A stretch of DNA of 64,000 nt, from contig CM019214.1 in assembly GCA_009741485.1 (NCBI GenBank), forward strand, positions 22,900,267 through 22,964,266, read 5' to 3'. A model generated the notes under the pieces. The model was not told the origin of the DNA, searched no databases, and saw only the letters and a program-made list of their open reading frames with translations. Made by a program: the position numbers and the translations under genes. The DNA comes from Malurus cyaneus samueli. Lineage: Eukaryota > Chordata > Aves > Passeriformes > Maluridae. This document shows, in pieces, positions 11,640 to 24,218 of the stretch; the first letter of the stretch is position 1, and each line of letters begins with the position of its first letter.

Positions 11640-12998
11640 ATGGTGGTCAGGTGAAGTCTCTGGTGAATGGAAAAAGGGAATTAACACTTCTGTTTTTAAA
11701 AAGTGGAGAAAGAAAGAAAGATCCAGGGAACTACAGATCAGTGAGTCTCACCTCTGTGCCTAGGAGAAGCCTCCTAGAAGGTGTGCTAAGGCACATAAAA
11801 GACAGGAAGGTAATTCAAGGTAGCTAACATGGCTTTAGTAATAGCAGTTCTTGTCTGACCAATGTAGTGATGATGGAGTGACAGCAAGGGTTGACAAGGA
11901 GGAAAGGCTGACCAGTGTTACCTATCTAGACTTCTGTAAGACCTTTAATATGACATGACATCATTTTATCCGTGGATGTGACGGATGAACTAGTTCATAC
12001 TCATGTGGATAAGGAGTTGCGGGATGGATGCAGCCAGAGTGTTGTGGTGAGTGGCTCTGTGTCCAGGTGGAGGCCAGTGACAAATGGTGTCCCTCAGGAC
12101 TCTCATGGGCCTGGCACCCTTTAATATCTTCATCAGTGACAGGGGCAGTGGGATCAGTGCACCCTCAGCAAGTTTGCAGATGACACCCCAGGAGGGATGC
12201 CATCCAGGGAGCCAGAACAAACTTGAGAAATGGGCCCAAAGCATCTCCTGAGGTTTAACAAGTTGGAGTGCAAGGGGCTGCACCTGAGTCAGGCAATCTC
12301 AGACACGAGCACTGACTGGGAGAAGGCCTGGAGAGCAGCTCTACAGAGAAGGATTTGGGGTTTCTTGTGGATGGAAAACTGAACATGAGCCAACAGTGTG
12401 CACCCTGGGCTGCATAAAAAGCATCGTAGCCAGTAGGACAAAGGAGGGGATTCTGCCCTTCTACTTTGCCCTGACGGGACCCCAGCAGGTGTCCTGCATC
12501 AAGCTCTGGGATCCTGAGCACCAGAAAGACATGAATCTGTTAGAGCCAGGTCGAAAGGAGGACCACAGAGATGGAGCACCTCTTCTATGAAGACAGTCTG
12601 AGAGAGCTGGCGTTGTTCAGCCTGGAGAAGAGGGGGCTGTGGGAAGGCCTTACTGTAACCTTCCAGTACCTTAAAGGTGCTTATGAAAAGGAGAGAGAGG
12701 AATTTTTTGTATGGGCAGATAGAGAGAGGCAAACCAAATGTCAGTAGTGTTTGATTGAAAGAGGGCAGATTTAGATTAGATGTTAGGAAGAAATTTTTTA
12801 CTGAGAGTGTGGTGAGACACTAGGCCCGGTTGCCCAGAGAAACTGTGGATGCCCCATGCTTGGGAATGTTTAAGGCCCAGGTTGATGGGGCTCTGAGCAA
12901 TCTGATCCAGTAAATGGCATCCTTGTCATTGCAAGAAGGTTGGAACTAGGTGTTCTTTAAAGCCCATTCCAGCCTAAGTCATTCTGTGATTCTGTGTT
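11640..12998 (+). mobile_element. CR1 LINE, long 3' fragment including decayed reverse-transcriptase end
   Basis: About 1.36 kb of CR1 in sense orientation. It runs through the C-terminal part of ORF2 ('ggtgtccctcaggactct', 'caagtttgcagatgacacc') to the classic 3' region and a 'cattctgtgattctgtg' tail. The frame is interrupted repeatedly, so it is inactive. It is the longest CR1 copy in the window and sits in the presumed TCEANC intron. Confidence 0.9.
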
Positions 12999-13009
12999 TG
13001 TCATTGCTA

Positions 13010-15895
13010 AACTGAAATGCCTTGTGAAGTTGTGGGAGGAATAAGGATGTTTGTTTTCTACTGCAATAAATTGTGGCACTGTAATTTTTTCTTTCTTTTT
13101 CTTACAGCTCTACCTTAACAAAGATGCATGATTCATTTTGTAACTTGAGAGAAAAACTAGTCTTTCATGGCTTTCTTGTCTCTTGGAATTAGGAACATGG
13201 CAGAACAGTGCTGACTGAGTTTGATTCAGTTAATTTTATAAATATTTGCTCAGCAGCATTTGTCAAATTGCATTAAATCAGGTAGAAAAGCGGTCAAATT
13301 CCAAATTAAAAAAATATGAAAGAGCAATGGACGGACAATAACTGGATAAGGGATGCAACCTTCCCTCCTGTCTGTATCCCAGCATCTATGGATTCCAAAT
13401 GGTTTATTTGTCAAAATTAGGCAAATATGTATCATAAAAATGTGAAGTCTTCTAAAGGTCATTTCATCTTTTTTCTTAACAGACTGGTGTTTTTTATGCA
13501 CATTGCAAAAGATTCTATGGGTTTGCTATGCCACAGCTCCCTCAAGTGGTAGAAAAATTTTCCATTTGGAATTGTAGCTTATTTCTGTGAAACACCTGCA
13601 TTGCCTTCAAAAGGTTTTGGGGCTTCTCCCAACTTAGTGTTCTGTCTGATTTATAACAGAAACCTCAGAGTTCAAAGAACAGGAGTCTGAGCAGGAAAGA
13701 ACTCAGGCTTGCTATACTTGGATTCTCAGTGATCTTTGGCTAGAAAATACACTGCAGTATTACTAATGCATCAGGAATTTCAAGTTTTCTCCCCATAAGA
13801 AAGCAAAAAACAAGTTTTCTACAGTTGTCTGACATAATCATGTTGTGCCTTGATTAGAAAAGTGCTTGATATCAGACTTAATATGAAAATGCAGGTGCAT
13901 GTGCATTCATATGCAGGTTCCCCAGTATTAATGAGCTTTGCTTCATCATGTGAAAGAAACCAGTGGTAGTAAAATCAGCTGTTGGATTACTTTATATGTT
14001 CCTTATGAGTTCAGGAATCTCTGATTTCTGTTTATTTGAAACAATGGTCTGTGTCAACCTTGGTGATAAATGTGGTCCTTACTTAATTTATAGGGCAACA
14101 AATGTACAAACAACATTTTATTGTTTTCACCACACTTCCTTTTAATTTGGAAACGGAGATAAAATTTATGCTTGAGTAGTTAGTGTAATATTTCGGTAGT
14201 TAGCTTAATATTTCAGAATTATATATTGCTTTTCACCTTGAAGGATTTTAAAATCTTTTTGCAGACTAGGTACACACGACAAAGCCAGGACCATTCCAAG
14301 AATGTTTTCCCTGCAGAAACCTCTCTGATGTGATTATCTTTTTTCAGTGGTTTTTTTTCTGCTGTCTCTTTGTCATGCTTCTCCCAATTACCAGTGAATA
14401 TCCTTCTCCTTAAAATTCACCATTTCACCATTCACACCATTTCATTACTTTTTCTGTTAGTTTTTACCTATATTTGCTTATTACATTTGAAGGGAGTCAC
14501 TCAGTCCTACCTCTTTGATATAATTTGTACATGTTGAGAAAAGCATTCCCTTAGAAGTGACTGCACTTAAGTGTTCTTTTTAGTATGGTGATGCATAGGG
14601 TTCTACTGAAGTGTGTGAAAACTGCATCCTGTTGCTCTGATTTTGAAAGTTGTTGATAATCAGTTTCTGTAATTGCCATTATGGAGGTTTTGCAGGATTT
14701 CAAAATCTAAGACAATTGTTTAAATACAGCTTAAGGGAATGCTGAGCGCATTCACTGTGGGGGTGGGTTGGTCTGTTTCTATAGGAAAAAGTGAAGTCAT
14801 AGGCACTCTGTCCTTTTCTTTTGTGGAGCACTGAGCTGCTACCTAAAGTTTGAACTTGTTTCTGTCATGCAAAAGACAGGTTAGCTGTTTATAGAAACAA
14901 CAGAGTGCGCAAATTACCCAGACATATCTCTTGTCCCTTCTCTACCTCTATTGTCAGGAGTGTTTATCATGGGAACAGTGGTGCTGCAAGAGCCCTGCTT
15001 ATGAGCTCCTTCCAATATGGATGTGTATAGCTAGCCTTGTGAGTTTTTCTGGAGTAGAATTAGGACGTATGCAATTGCAGACAAAACACTGATTTTGTGA
15101 ATAAACTTAGAAGACTAACTGTAGAAAAGAGGAACACAACACTTAAAACACATTCATTTCTGCATTCTGCATTTAATTCTCCTTTTCAGCAAGTAGAAGA
15201 ATAATGTTAATAGTATAAACATTTTTTTACATGTAAATTTGCAATAACAATACACTGAGCATTTTTTTGGTCAAAGGGCTTGATGAAAAGGAATCAAAGG
15301 AAATACTATTGAAACCATGAGATTCTGCATTCTGAAGACCCCTTTTGATTTTCCTTTATGTGTCAGAATATATGGGAGCATGTTTTAATAATCCTACAAC
15401 TGCAAGAAAATATAGAGGGATCTGTCTTTAACCTTTGAGAATTTTTAAAATTTGTAGATGTTATGTTTTTAAACTGTTTTGCAGATGTCACGGTTTCTGA
15501 GCTGCTTCATCTTGATAATCCATCTGTAATATGATGCCAGAGCTAGCGAGGGAAAGGGCAGTGGTGGGAGCTCAGATAAAGGTCACTACTCCAACTTGCT
15601 TCTCTGATATCTGTAAGGAGAAACTTTGAACGAGATGTAGTGTGATCTCTTGTACAGCAAGTGAAAAGCTGAGGGTCTTGTAGGAACCAGAATGGTGTTT
15701 TGGGCTTCTGTACACCATTTCAAGAATATGGGGTAAACCCAGTGATACATGAAAATAAAATAGTGTAAAACACCATTCAGCTGTTTTGCTGTTAAAACAG
15801 CAAAAAATGAAGCCTTGTGTGAATATACAGAAGATTAATTAATGTCATAACTGCAGGAAAGGTGATGACTTTTTTTTTTGTTTTCAGGTTTTAAA
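13010..15895. other. Sequence upstream of the TCEANC coding exon
   Basis: AT-rich, without recognised exons or repeats. It ends with a polypyrimidine tract and acceptor (ttttttttttgttttcag, exon start 15888). The first 8 bases of that exon precede the ATG. Confidence 0.5.
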
Positions 15896-16978
15896 ATGTC
15901 TGATCAGAAAAATATTATACACAGAACTCATTGTATTGAAAAACTTCTGTCTGAGAAAAATTTTCAAGATATTGAGGATCACCTTAAAGAACTTGAAGAT
16001 GTTAATATGACTGTAGAATGTCTTCAGGGAACGGAAGTTACCAAGGCTGTATACAGAGTGCTCAAGAGCTGCCCTTCAGGAGTGTTGAAAAAGAAAGCAA
16101 AGCAGTTATTATCAAGGTGGAAAACACTTTACAAGATAAACTGTGCTCAGTCTGTGCAAGTTAAAAAGTCCGTTTCTATGTATGGGAAAGAGGAAATTGA
16201 GCATCTCAATGTAGGTCCTAAAGAGCAGTTGCTGTCTGAAGGACCACGTCAGCAGGAAACATTAGATGGTACTAGTTCCAACATTTTGGTCCCATCACAA
16301 ACTGATAAAAACATGGTATGTAACAATGCAGAAGGCAGTATGAATCAGCATTCTTCTTTTGAGGAACAACACACTGCTCATGAAGATTCTAAATCTGTTG
16401 TTAGTGAAGCAAGCATACAGCAGGATCTGATGAGAGCTTTGAGGTGTAAATGTGTGGATCTTCTTTATAAAGCCTTGATTGGTTCCGCCAAGGAAGAAGA
16501 AGAAGCTGTTAAATGGCTAGAGTTAGCTAAAGAAATTGAAGAACATATTTTTGCTCTTCATGCTAAAAATGATAAAAAGTATAAAAATTGCATCAGAAGT
16601 AAGATCTCTAACCTGAAGAACCCTAAAAATTGCCACTTAAAACATAACCTTTTTTCAGGAACTTTGAGCCCAAAAGCTTTTGCTGAGATGACAGTGATGG
16701 AAATGGCGAGTGATGAACTGAAACAGCTCAGGGCTCTGTACACAAAATCGTCCGTTCAGGAGCATCAGCTTCCGCAGGTTATTAATGGCACACAGACAAA
16801 CAAAATAAAGTGCAGGCGCTGTGAAAAATTTGATTGCACTGTCACTACGATTGCCAGAGGAACTCTATTTCTTCCAGCTTGGGTGCGAAACACAAATCCA
16901 GATGAACAAATGTTGACTTACGTTATTTGTAATGAATGTGGAGAACAGTGGTATCACAGCAGATGGAATTGTTTGTAA
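15896..16978 (+). CDS. TCEANC: TCEANC: transcription elongation factor A N-terminal and central domain-containing protein
   Basis: A 360-residue TFIIS-like protein encoded in one exon, as for most of the human protein. TFIIS helps stalled RNA polymerase II resume by stimulating transcript cleavage; this paralogue is presumed nuclear, but its own role is poorly defined. Residues ~1-80 form the TFIIS N-terminal (LW) helical domain, residues ~175-285 the central polymerase-binding domain, and the C-terminus a zinc ribbon with Cys306/Cys309 and Cys345/Cys348. An acidic Asp336-Glu337 pair sits where TFIIS carries its catalytic Asp-Glu, though in a diverged context (NPDEQM rather than SADEPM). A Ser/Gln-rich linker of about 90 residues joins the first two domains. 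The start is the first ATG after the acceptor at 15887; upstream bases stay open, allowing an N-terminal extension from the CpG-island exon. I identified it from similarity to human TCEANC as remembered. Confidence 0.97.
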   Translation: MSDQKNIIHRTHCIEKLLSEKNFQDIEDHLKELEDVNMTVECLQGTEVTKAVYRVLKSCPSGVLKKKAKQLLSRWKTLYKINCAQSVQVKKSVSMYGKEEIEHLNVGPKEQLLSEGPRQQETLDGTSSNILVPSQTDKNMVCNNAEGSMNQHSSFEEQHTAHEDSKSVVSEASIQQDLMRALRCKCVDLLYKALIGSAKEEEEAVKWLELAKEIEEHIFALHAKNDKKYKNCIRSKISNLKNPKNCHLKHNLFSGTLSPKAFAEMTVMEMASDELKQLRALYTKSSVQEHQLPQVINGTQTNKIKCRRCEKFDCTVTTIARGTLFLPAWVRNTNPDEQMLTYVICNECGEQWYHSRWNCL

Positions 16979-17201
16979 TGCTATCCCACTTTAATGAGTA
17001 GTTTGGAAACATGGGTAGGAGAACATACCTCTATTGAAACTCTGTAATATTAAATTCTGTATTGTTCTTATATGTTTTCAGTGGAAGTGGGTGCTGCCAC
17101 AGAAAACTGCAAAATCAGCTTAAAAAAAAACTGTTAATGTATTTTTAAAGATGGCTTAAATTAATCCTTTATTTTTTTAAAGTAATGTAAATATGTAAAG
17201 A

Positions 17202-17207
17202 AATAAA
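17202..17207 (+). terminator. TCEANC: Polyadenylation signal AATAAA for TCEANC
   Basis: A canonical AATAAA lies 224 nt after the TCEANC stop codon in AT-rich sequence, with no other gene between. The actual cleavage site was not determined. Confidence 0.6.
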
Positions 17208-18857
17208 AGGGTAAAGGTAAAAATGTATGTGAGTGAAATACTTGCTAGTAAATCCATTAAAATATTCTTGTGTGCATTGCAGAATGTTCAGCATGGATCA
17301 GGCATAATTAGAACACTTTTTGCAAGTGAGTGTTGGATTATTAAGTTGGTTTGAGAGGTGATTTCTAATAGGGAAAAAAGAAACAAAAAATGGAGCATTA
17401 AAGTGGGAGAAAGCAGCTAGCAAATGAAAGCAAAAATGAAATTCTGCTTTAGTTTTTTTTAGCTATTGGAAGGAAAACAGAACTTGTGACAGTCTATCTA
17501 TGCAGGCCAGATTTACAATGTCAAATGTGTCCAGCTACTGCAAGGAAATTAATGCAGGATCAGACAATGGATTATTTCAGAAAATAAGGTAAATATATTA
17601 TTTGATTTATGTTTATTCAATCAATAAAATTAATAGGTGCAAATAACTTTCTGAGTGGATATCCTCTCTGCAACTGGAACATCTGTCCTGAACTGAGTAA
17701 ATTAATGTTTTATATAGCACAGGTTACCGACAAACCAGTGAGTAGAAGGAAATCTAATAGCAGAAATTTTTATAAATATTTTTGTTCAAGAGTCAACAGG
17801 ATTCTCACTGTTTGTTTACCAGAAATGTTTATTTTATCACTAAAGTAAGAGAGACCTCTATATTTTACAAATGCCCAGCAGGCATTTTGCACTTCAAGGT
17901 TAAAATATATCTACAGAGCAGAGAAACCTGCTGAGTGTTTGCTGGAGGAATTGAGAACAGTTTTGCACCCATCTGGCACACAGCTGATGCTAGTCAGATC
18001 CTCTGGGCCGAACTGCATGACCTCTCAGAGAGAGGAGTTGGGGACAGAAGATGAGGAAACAGCTGCTGGTGAACTAAAAGCCAGCCAGGACTGAAAGACA
18101 GGCCTTTGCTGTATATGGGGAAAATGATGTGTAATGTGATGTTGCAAAGAGATACTTAAATTATTCTACTGTAAAAAAAGAAGAAAAGTCTGTCAATTCT
18201 GGGAAGTGTTAATAGTTAATTTTCAGTGGCATTACTTAGATTTTTATCATGTAAAAACGTTTGCTTTAGGGGAATTGCACTGTAAAATGCACATTAAAGC
18301 TTTAGGCCAGACCCCCGTGTTCAGCTGTGTAACCAAGCAGTTACTGTCTGGCCTTCCTTCCCAGCCCTTGTGTGCTGGAATTAATGCTTACAAGTAGTCC
18401 TGCTTGTTTAAGTGGGAATACTTTTGTGTAAAGTATTATTGTTAGCTTTCAATGAAACTACAGAAAAGCAAACACTCCTGTGTCAGTGGTTCACAGTAAG
18501 CGCAGGATTGCGTACAGTCATTTTGAAGGTCATGGTCCTGTTGAGGAGAGCTTTATGCCAGCACTTTGCTGTGTCAGAACACCATGTAGCAGAAGACTTT
18601 ATTTTAGCAGTGAGCAACTTATAAATAATTTCTGCCTGCAGTTGGTTTTGAAGTCATTCCAGTAACATAGAGCTCATCCAAGTTTTATCTTGGCAAAGGG
18701 AAACGTTACAAGGCATGGAGGGTGTTTCTGACAATATATTTCAAGGGTAAAATTTGTATCTGTAACAGTAACTACACTTGTAATGTAGCAGGCAACATCA
18801 TTTTCTTTTGAAGTCACCATTACCAAATGTGTAGTGCTGATCTATATCTACAGATCC

Positions 18858-18898
18858 TTATTTACTGAGCAGCTAAGAAAATGCTGCTCAGTAAATAA
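18858..18898. repeat. Perfect 16-bp inverted repeat with 9-base loop
   Basis: Positions 18858-18873 (TTATTTACTGAGCAGC) are exactly complementary to 18883-18898, separated by nine bases. This could fold as a hairpin in DNA or RNA. Flanking bases pair poorly, so it is short for a microRNA precursor. Confidence 0.75.
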
Positions 18899-21800
18899 AG
18901 AGCAGCTCATCAAGCCTGCCCCAATGCAATTTGAGTGACCTGAGTCAACAGCAGCAAGAGGGTCATTTCGTTCTAGCCTTTCACGTCTTCTAAAACATGG
19001 AAATCATAAAATCCAGATGTTAACAAGTGCAGTTGCAGCTTGTGCTATAGAAACCATAAAGTTAATAACTGCAAATAGTCATCAAATGCATTATAATCAT
19101 GTCACTTATAAAACTATCCCTTAACTTCTCTTTCAAACTGAAAAGTCAGAATTCAGGCCAAGTCCTTGCACCCTTGAAGTTGTAAACTGAGCATTTTAAA
19201 GTAGTTTTCCATGGTAATAGATTGTATATAGGCATTCCTCCATTACTTTCCTTCCCAATGACAATTGAAGAACCCAAGATCTGGCTTTGCAGCAAATCCA
19301 GTTTAGATATTAAAAGATGAGAATATATTAGGTAAATTTTGTGAAATCCAGTAATCATGAAAAGAGTTTCTATTCTATTGAAAGAGATGTAGCCTTTAGC
19401 CTTTTTTCAGGAGTTACCTAATCTAAGCTGCTAGCTGCTGATTCGAGATACACATAGTTTTTAGTATTACCTAAAAACCAGGCACAAAATACGGTGCTGC
19501 TTGTCCAGATAGTAGTCTGGAACAAGGACGAGATCTGGGACTACTAGCAGAAAAAAAATAAAAAAAAAAAAAAAGATATTGGAGTGGGAGAGTGAACTGG
19601 GCTTTATTAAGTATGCTGAGGACACAAATCTCTAGGAAATGAGGCTTTGTTGTTCCAGGGCTGGTGAAAAAGCTCATCTAGGTTCAGCTTCACTTTATGG
19701 TTGGTTCATGCTGAAAAAGGTGCTGCCACAACTTCACATTAACAGAGAAATGTATACAAAATCATCAATTATTGTAATATCTTCTTGATCATCTTATACT
19801 TTTGATTATTTTCACCTAGCACAGTTCTTTACCAATTTGGCCATTTTTTTTATCTGCATTTGTATCTAATGCTCATTACTTGACATCTGCTTTCTACATG
19901 TGTGGCAGCATGCACTGCTATATGAGAATAGTCTACAGCCATGAAGTGCCAAGTATGAGAGATGGTCATTCAAGTAAATGATTGCTCTTATCTAAATAGG
20001 TGTGGTCATAGTTTCACTAAGCAAAGTACTGCTCCAGGTCACAGTGTGTCAATAGGTTATAATGTTCCTACCCAGATTGTGTAACTGTGCAGTCTTAAAA
20101 TAATTTGACTGGCTAAGATTATACACTTTGTCTCAAAATGTCTTTAAAAAGCCAGCTTGCAACTTACATAGTGTGTACAGCAGCAGGAGGGTGTAGATCA
20201 CTGGAGTACAGGGAGTATAGAGTCCAGAAACAAAAGAAAAGCTTTAAAAAGTGAGATTATTTTATTTTGTGGAAGTCTCCTTATTTTCCGTTCATTCCAG
20301 GTGAGAGAAAAATCTCTTTTTTATGCAGAGACAATTAATTTGGGTATGATGTTTAGCATGTCTGTGCTACTGTTCCTACAAGGAGTATGATATTAGAGGT
20401 GATACACACAAATATAGGACAAATATATGCTGAACAAGGCCAAAGTCTGTATTTGTCTTCACAGGATTTTCCAGAGATGCTGTAAACTTTGCTTCTTGAA
20501 TCTTGTGATTTAACAGCAGCAATAAAGTCTTAATATAAATTGCACTCAAAGATCAAGCAGCCTGTAGCTACAGAACTTGTGATATGCATCTTAAGATTGC
20601 GAGAACTAAATTAACAATGAATTTCACACAACTTTCAATGTGAAAACAAAGATATTATTCTATATCTGAAGTGCTCTGTTAATTTTAATCAGTGTCGCTC
20701 CCTTAACACCAGTAACAAAACTCCTTCTGGTTCCTAGAGATCCACTGCCAGATCCATTTCTTTCTGTTCTGTCAGATGCCTTTCTTATCTCACTCACAAT
20801 CCTCTCACTGTCCACTTCTTAGGGAGGTATTCAGCTGCCATTTATTTATAACTCTTTCTTCCTTTCAAAACCAAAAGGAAATTTGTGCTGTTTGTTTTTC
20901 ATCTAAAGTGTATTCCTTTCTGTCTGCTTTGCTATGTGCATTTGCTGCTAAAGCAAAGAACTGCAACTCTTTAAACACAAACACAGCTCTTTTTTATGCC
21001 AAGAAGGAAAGTTACCTGGTAACAGGCTGTGGTTAAGGCACAAGTATGTTGAATTACAGTCCTTCAGGGAATCTTCAGGGTGTAATGGCCCAATTCACTG
21101 ACCAGCTGGAAGATAAGGGAAGAAACAAGAGCACTTTGATAATTTCTTGGATTGCTTGGGATCTGGCTTGCTGCATTCTGGTATTAATGGAGCCATAAAG
21201 GCAGATGACTTCATATCCCCTTATTTTGTACGGCTGTAATTCAGCCAAGAGGTGACAAAGTCATGTTTTACTGAGGCCATGTCACTTGCCAGGATGGGAC
21301 ATAGTCTTCTTGCCAACTACAGACGGTAAAAAAGTATTATTCACAAGCTCTTATTGTAAGAGAACTTTGCTGATGCAGAACTTCCCCCTACTCACACAAA
21401 AAAGTGGCCTTTTATTTGCCACTGGATGTTTTTTGTGCTGTTCTCTCTGACGTGACATAACAACATTACTTCATGAATACACCTCTGTGGGCAAAAATCC
21501 TTGAGGTGCAGAGTCAGCTTTCAGATGAAGGTGAACGTGAGGGAGCAGTAAGGGTGGGTTGCTGCACAGGGAAAGGCAAGCCAGGGGTGTATGGTGGGTG
21601 ACAAGGCATGCAGGGACAGTGGCTGTAGTTAAAAGGGTCACTGTGGCAGCACCCAAACACGAGCAAGGCAGGTCTGGTGACAATAATCTGCCAAAACTCC
21701 AGTGAGGGCTGGGCAAGTCTGGGAAGGTGCTGTCAAATGGAGGCTGGAGCACAAACTGGGGGGCAGGAACAGGGCCACCAGGCTAGTACAGCGTCTGAGC

Positions 21801-22121
21801 CACAATGGGGCTCTTGGTGGCAGTGGGAGTCTGAAGCGGCTGCCCCCATCAGCACTTCCCCAGCCCCGCTCCCCCACGTTGGGATGGTTAGGCAGCAGCC
21901 TCGGGCAGGACAGGCCCTCAGCAGCTACCATTGGGACACTGTGCTGTCTGCAGAATTTAAACAGGAGTGGTTTTGGTTCCCATGTTTCAAACCACATCCA
22001 ACCTGGACATGTTCTTCTGTCTGACCTAAGGACTGGCAGGTGTACTTCATGTGACCTGCTCTACTAATGGCATTGTGTGTTCTACATTTTTTGATTGCTC
22101 TATATCAACTGTTGGGTTTGT

Positions 22122-22151
22122 TACATACATAGTATGTACATACATAGTATG
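22122..22151. repeat. 15-bp perfect tandem duplication
   Basis: The unit TACATACATAGTATG occurs twice back to back. The outer eight bases at 22121-22128 and 22147-22154 are also inverted complements. Confidence 0.8.
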
Positions 22152-22384
22152 TAACAGAGTGGACACAGGGAAAAGGCCCTTCGGCTCCTGATCCTCAAGC
22201 GCTCGTGTATATTAACCATGAGAGTAACCCTATGATGCTCCATTATGCCTATAAAATCATAAGCATAGTAGCCATGGTTAAAACCATGGTTCTTTTCTAT
22301 TTTCTTGTATGTTCCCATGTAAAAGAAATAAAAATACATCTTATTTGAAAAGTTCAAGCATTTTGTTTTTGTCTAGAACTTGAA

Positions 22385-23112
22385 AAAATTTAAGTACCTG
22401 GACAAGCTGAAGAAGTTCATGTCAGCCTCAGGAAGATCAGTGAGGCCAAGTGCAAGGTGCTGCACCTGGGTCAGGACAACCCCTGGTGTCAGTACAGGCT
22501 GGGAGTTGAATGGATTGAGAGCAGCTCTGAGGAGAAGGACTTGGGGTGCTGGTAAGGTGAGAGGTTGGACATGAGCTGGCAGTGTGAACTTTGCCCAGAA
22601 ACAATCAAAAGAGGGAGGTGGTTCTGCTCCTCGACTTTGCTCTCATGAGACTCCAGCTGCAGTGCTGCATCCAGCTCTGGGGTCTCCATCACAAGAAGGA
22701 CTCAGACCTGGTGGAGCAGGTCCAGAGGAGGCCACCAAGATGATCAGAGGGCTGGAGCACCTCTTCTATGAGGAAAGGCTGAGACAGCTGAGGTGCTTCA
22801 TCCTGCAGAAGACTCTGTAAAGACCTCATTGGAGCCTTCCAGGACCTAAAAGAGGATTTATGAAAGTTGGGAACAAACTATTTTTAGTGGGACCTGTTCC
22901 AGTAGGATGAGAAAGGAGCATAGATCCAGAGTGGACAGACTGACTACATTCAGACTAGGAGCAGGGGTTTTTTTTTTATACAAAGTTGCCCAGAGAGATG
23001 GTGGCAGGGCTCTGAGCAATCTAATCTAGTTGAAGATGTCCCTCCTCATTGCAGGATGATTGGACTACATAACTTTTAAAGGTGCCTTCCAAGCCAAATT
23101 CTGTAATTCTAA
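22385..23112 (+). mobile_element. CR1 LINE 3' fragment, plus orientation
   Basis: It contains CR1 hallmarks such as 'caaggtgctgcacctgggtc', 'ggctggagcacctcttctat' and a decayed 'gccaaattctgtaattct' tail. Several internal gaps and frameshifts show it is an old copy. Confidence 0.88.
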
Positions 23113-24218
23113 ATTTCCTCACATGTATCCAATGTATTTCAAAACAAAATCCAGTGTTGTTTCAAAACATAAACATGGTAGCTTCTCCTCCAAAGGTATT
23201 AAGTGCAAAACAGTAATTATTTCCTTCAATTCTAAATGCAGCTTTTTATTCTTTTTAAATCATAAAATAATGCCATAACTGATCAGAACTTATGTACCTT
23301 ATAATTACCATAATTTAAAATCCACTTTCCTACCTCTCCAGCACTTGTATTTTACTCAAGAATTGGATGAAAGCATATTCCAGGAAAGAAGTACTTAAAA
23401 ATTTTTACAGTCCAGATTTGTTACATAAAAGTGGTTCTCATATGATCATATTTGCCTCTAGCATGGACTTCCTTTTAACAGTCCTGTCTCCTTCAGTAGG
23501 AGTCATCTCCTTTTGGCAACACTGGGATCTTGTTTTCCGTTCCTTGGGCTGTGTTGTTTGTCTGATCCAAAAGACAGCTCTACAAGTGGCAATTCCAGTC
23601 TGATTGCATCTGCCTTATGATCAGAAGCATGTGATGACTACTTGAGCAAATGGGTGTACTTATGCTTGTCATCACCTATCCCTCTTCATGATGTGGGAAC
23701 CTCTTTAATTTCTTGGGGTTTTTTTTTTTCATTTTAATTATATTTTGCCCTCGTGAGGAGGTTCTAAGAGCACAGAAAAGACTCTTATCACTGTGTCCTT
23801 TAGCCTTTTTTCCTGTGATCTTGTTTAAACAGTCAAGTTGGTGTTATTCTGAATTACTACAGGAAAATAAAAGTGCCTGGCTACTGCTTTTAAATAGCTT
23901 TCTTTGTATTTCCATTAATTCCTTCGTTGACACAGAGTCTTAAATGTTTCTGCTTGTGCAGTGAAGCTGCCTTACAACCACGAGTTTACGTACCTGGGGC
24001 CCTTAGAGTGGAGCACAGTGAAACTACTGACTTTATTAAATAACTCTGACCCACAAATACTTTCTAAAGGTGTTTTAGATCTTAAAAATGCAGGGCATTC
24101 TAGGGCAAGCAAAAGTGTTATCCTTTCCAGTGGGACACTCTCGGCGCACGATGGTGTTCGATGAGAGGTATGGCCCTCAAATGGGCCTTTCCATTCCCTG
24201 GCTGTGGGCAGAGCCATT
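23113..24218. other. Intergenic DNA, nothing recognised
   Basis: AT-rich sequence between a CR1 copy and the pyrimidine minisatellite. Only short open frames are present and no motif was recognised. Confidence 0.5.

Larger units (their letters stand above)
17220..22380. other. Intergenic region between TCEANC and RAB9A
   Basis: Mostly AT-rich and gene-free. It contains a 16-bp perfect hairpin (18858-18898), a GC-richer block with antiparallel open frames (about 21470-22030) and a 15-bp tandem duplication (22122-22151). None of these could be assigned to a gene. Confidence 0.5.

Noticed and set aside
11503..12732. Small open frames of 64-97 codons
   Set aside because: Nearly all fall within a decayed CR1 copy and are fragments of its mutated ORF2 or antisense shadows.
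15878..15895. TCEANC start six codons upstream of the ATG
   Set aside because: It lies partly in the polypyrimidine tract and acceptor of the intron and has no ATG.
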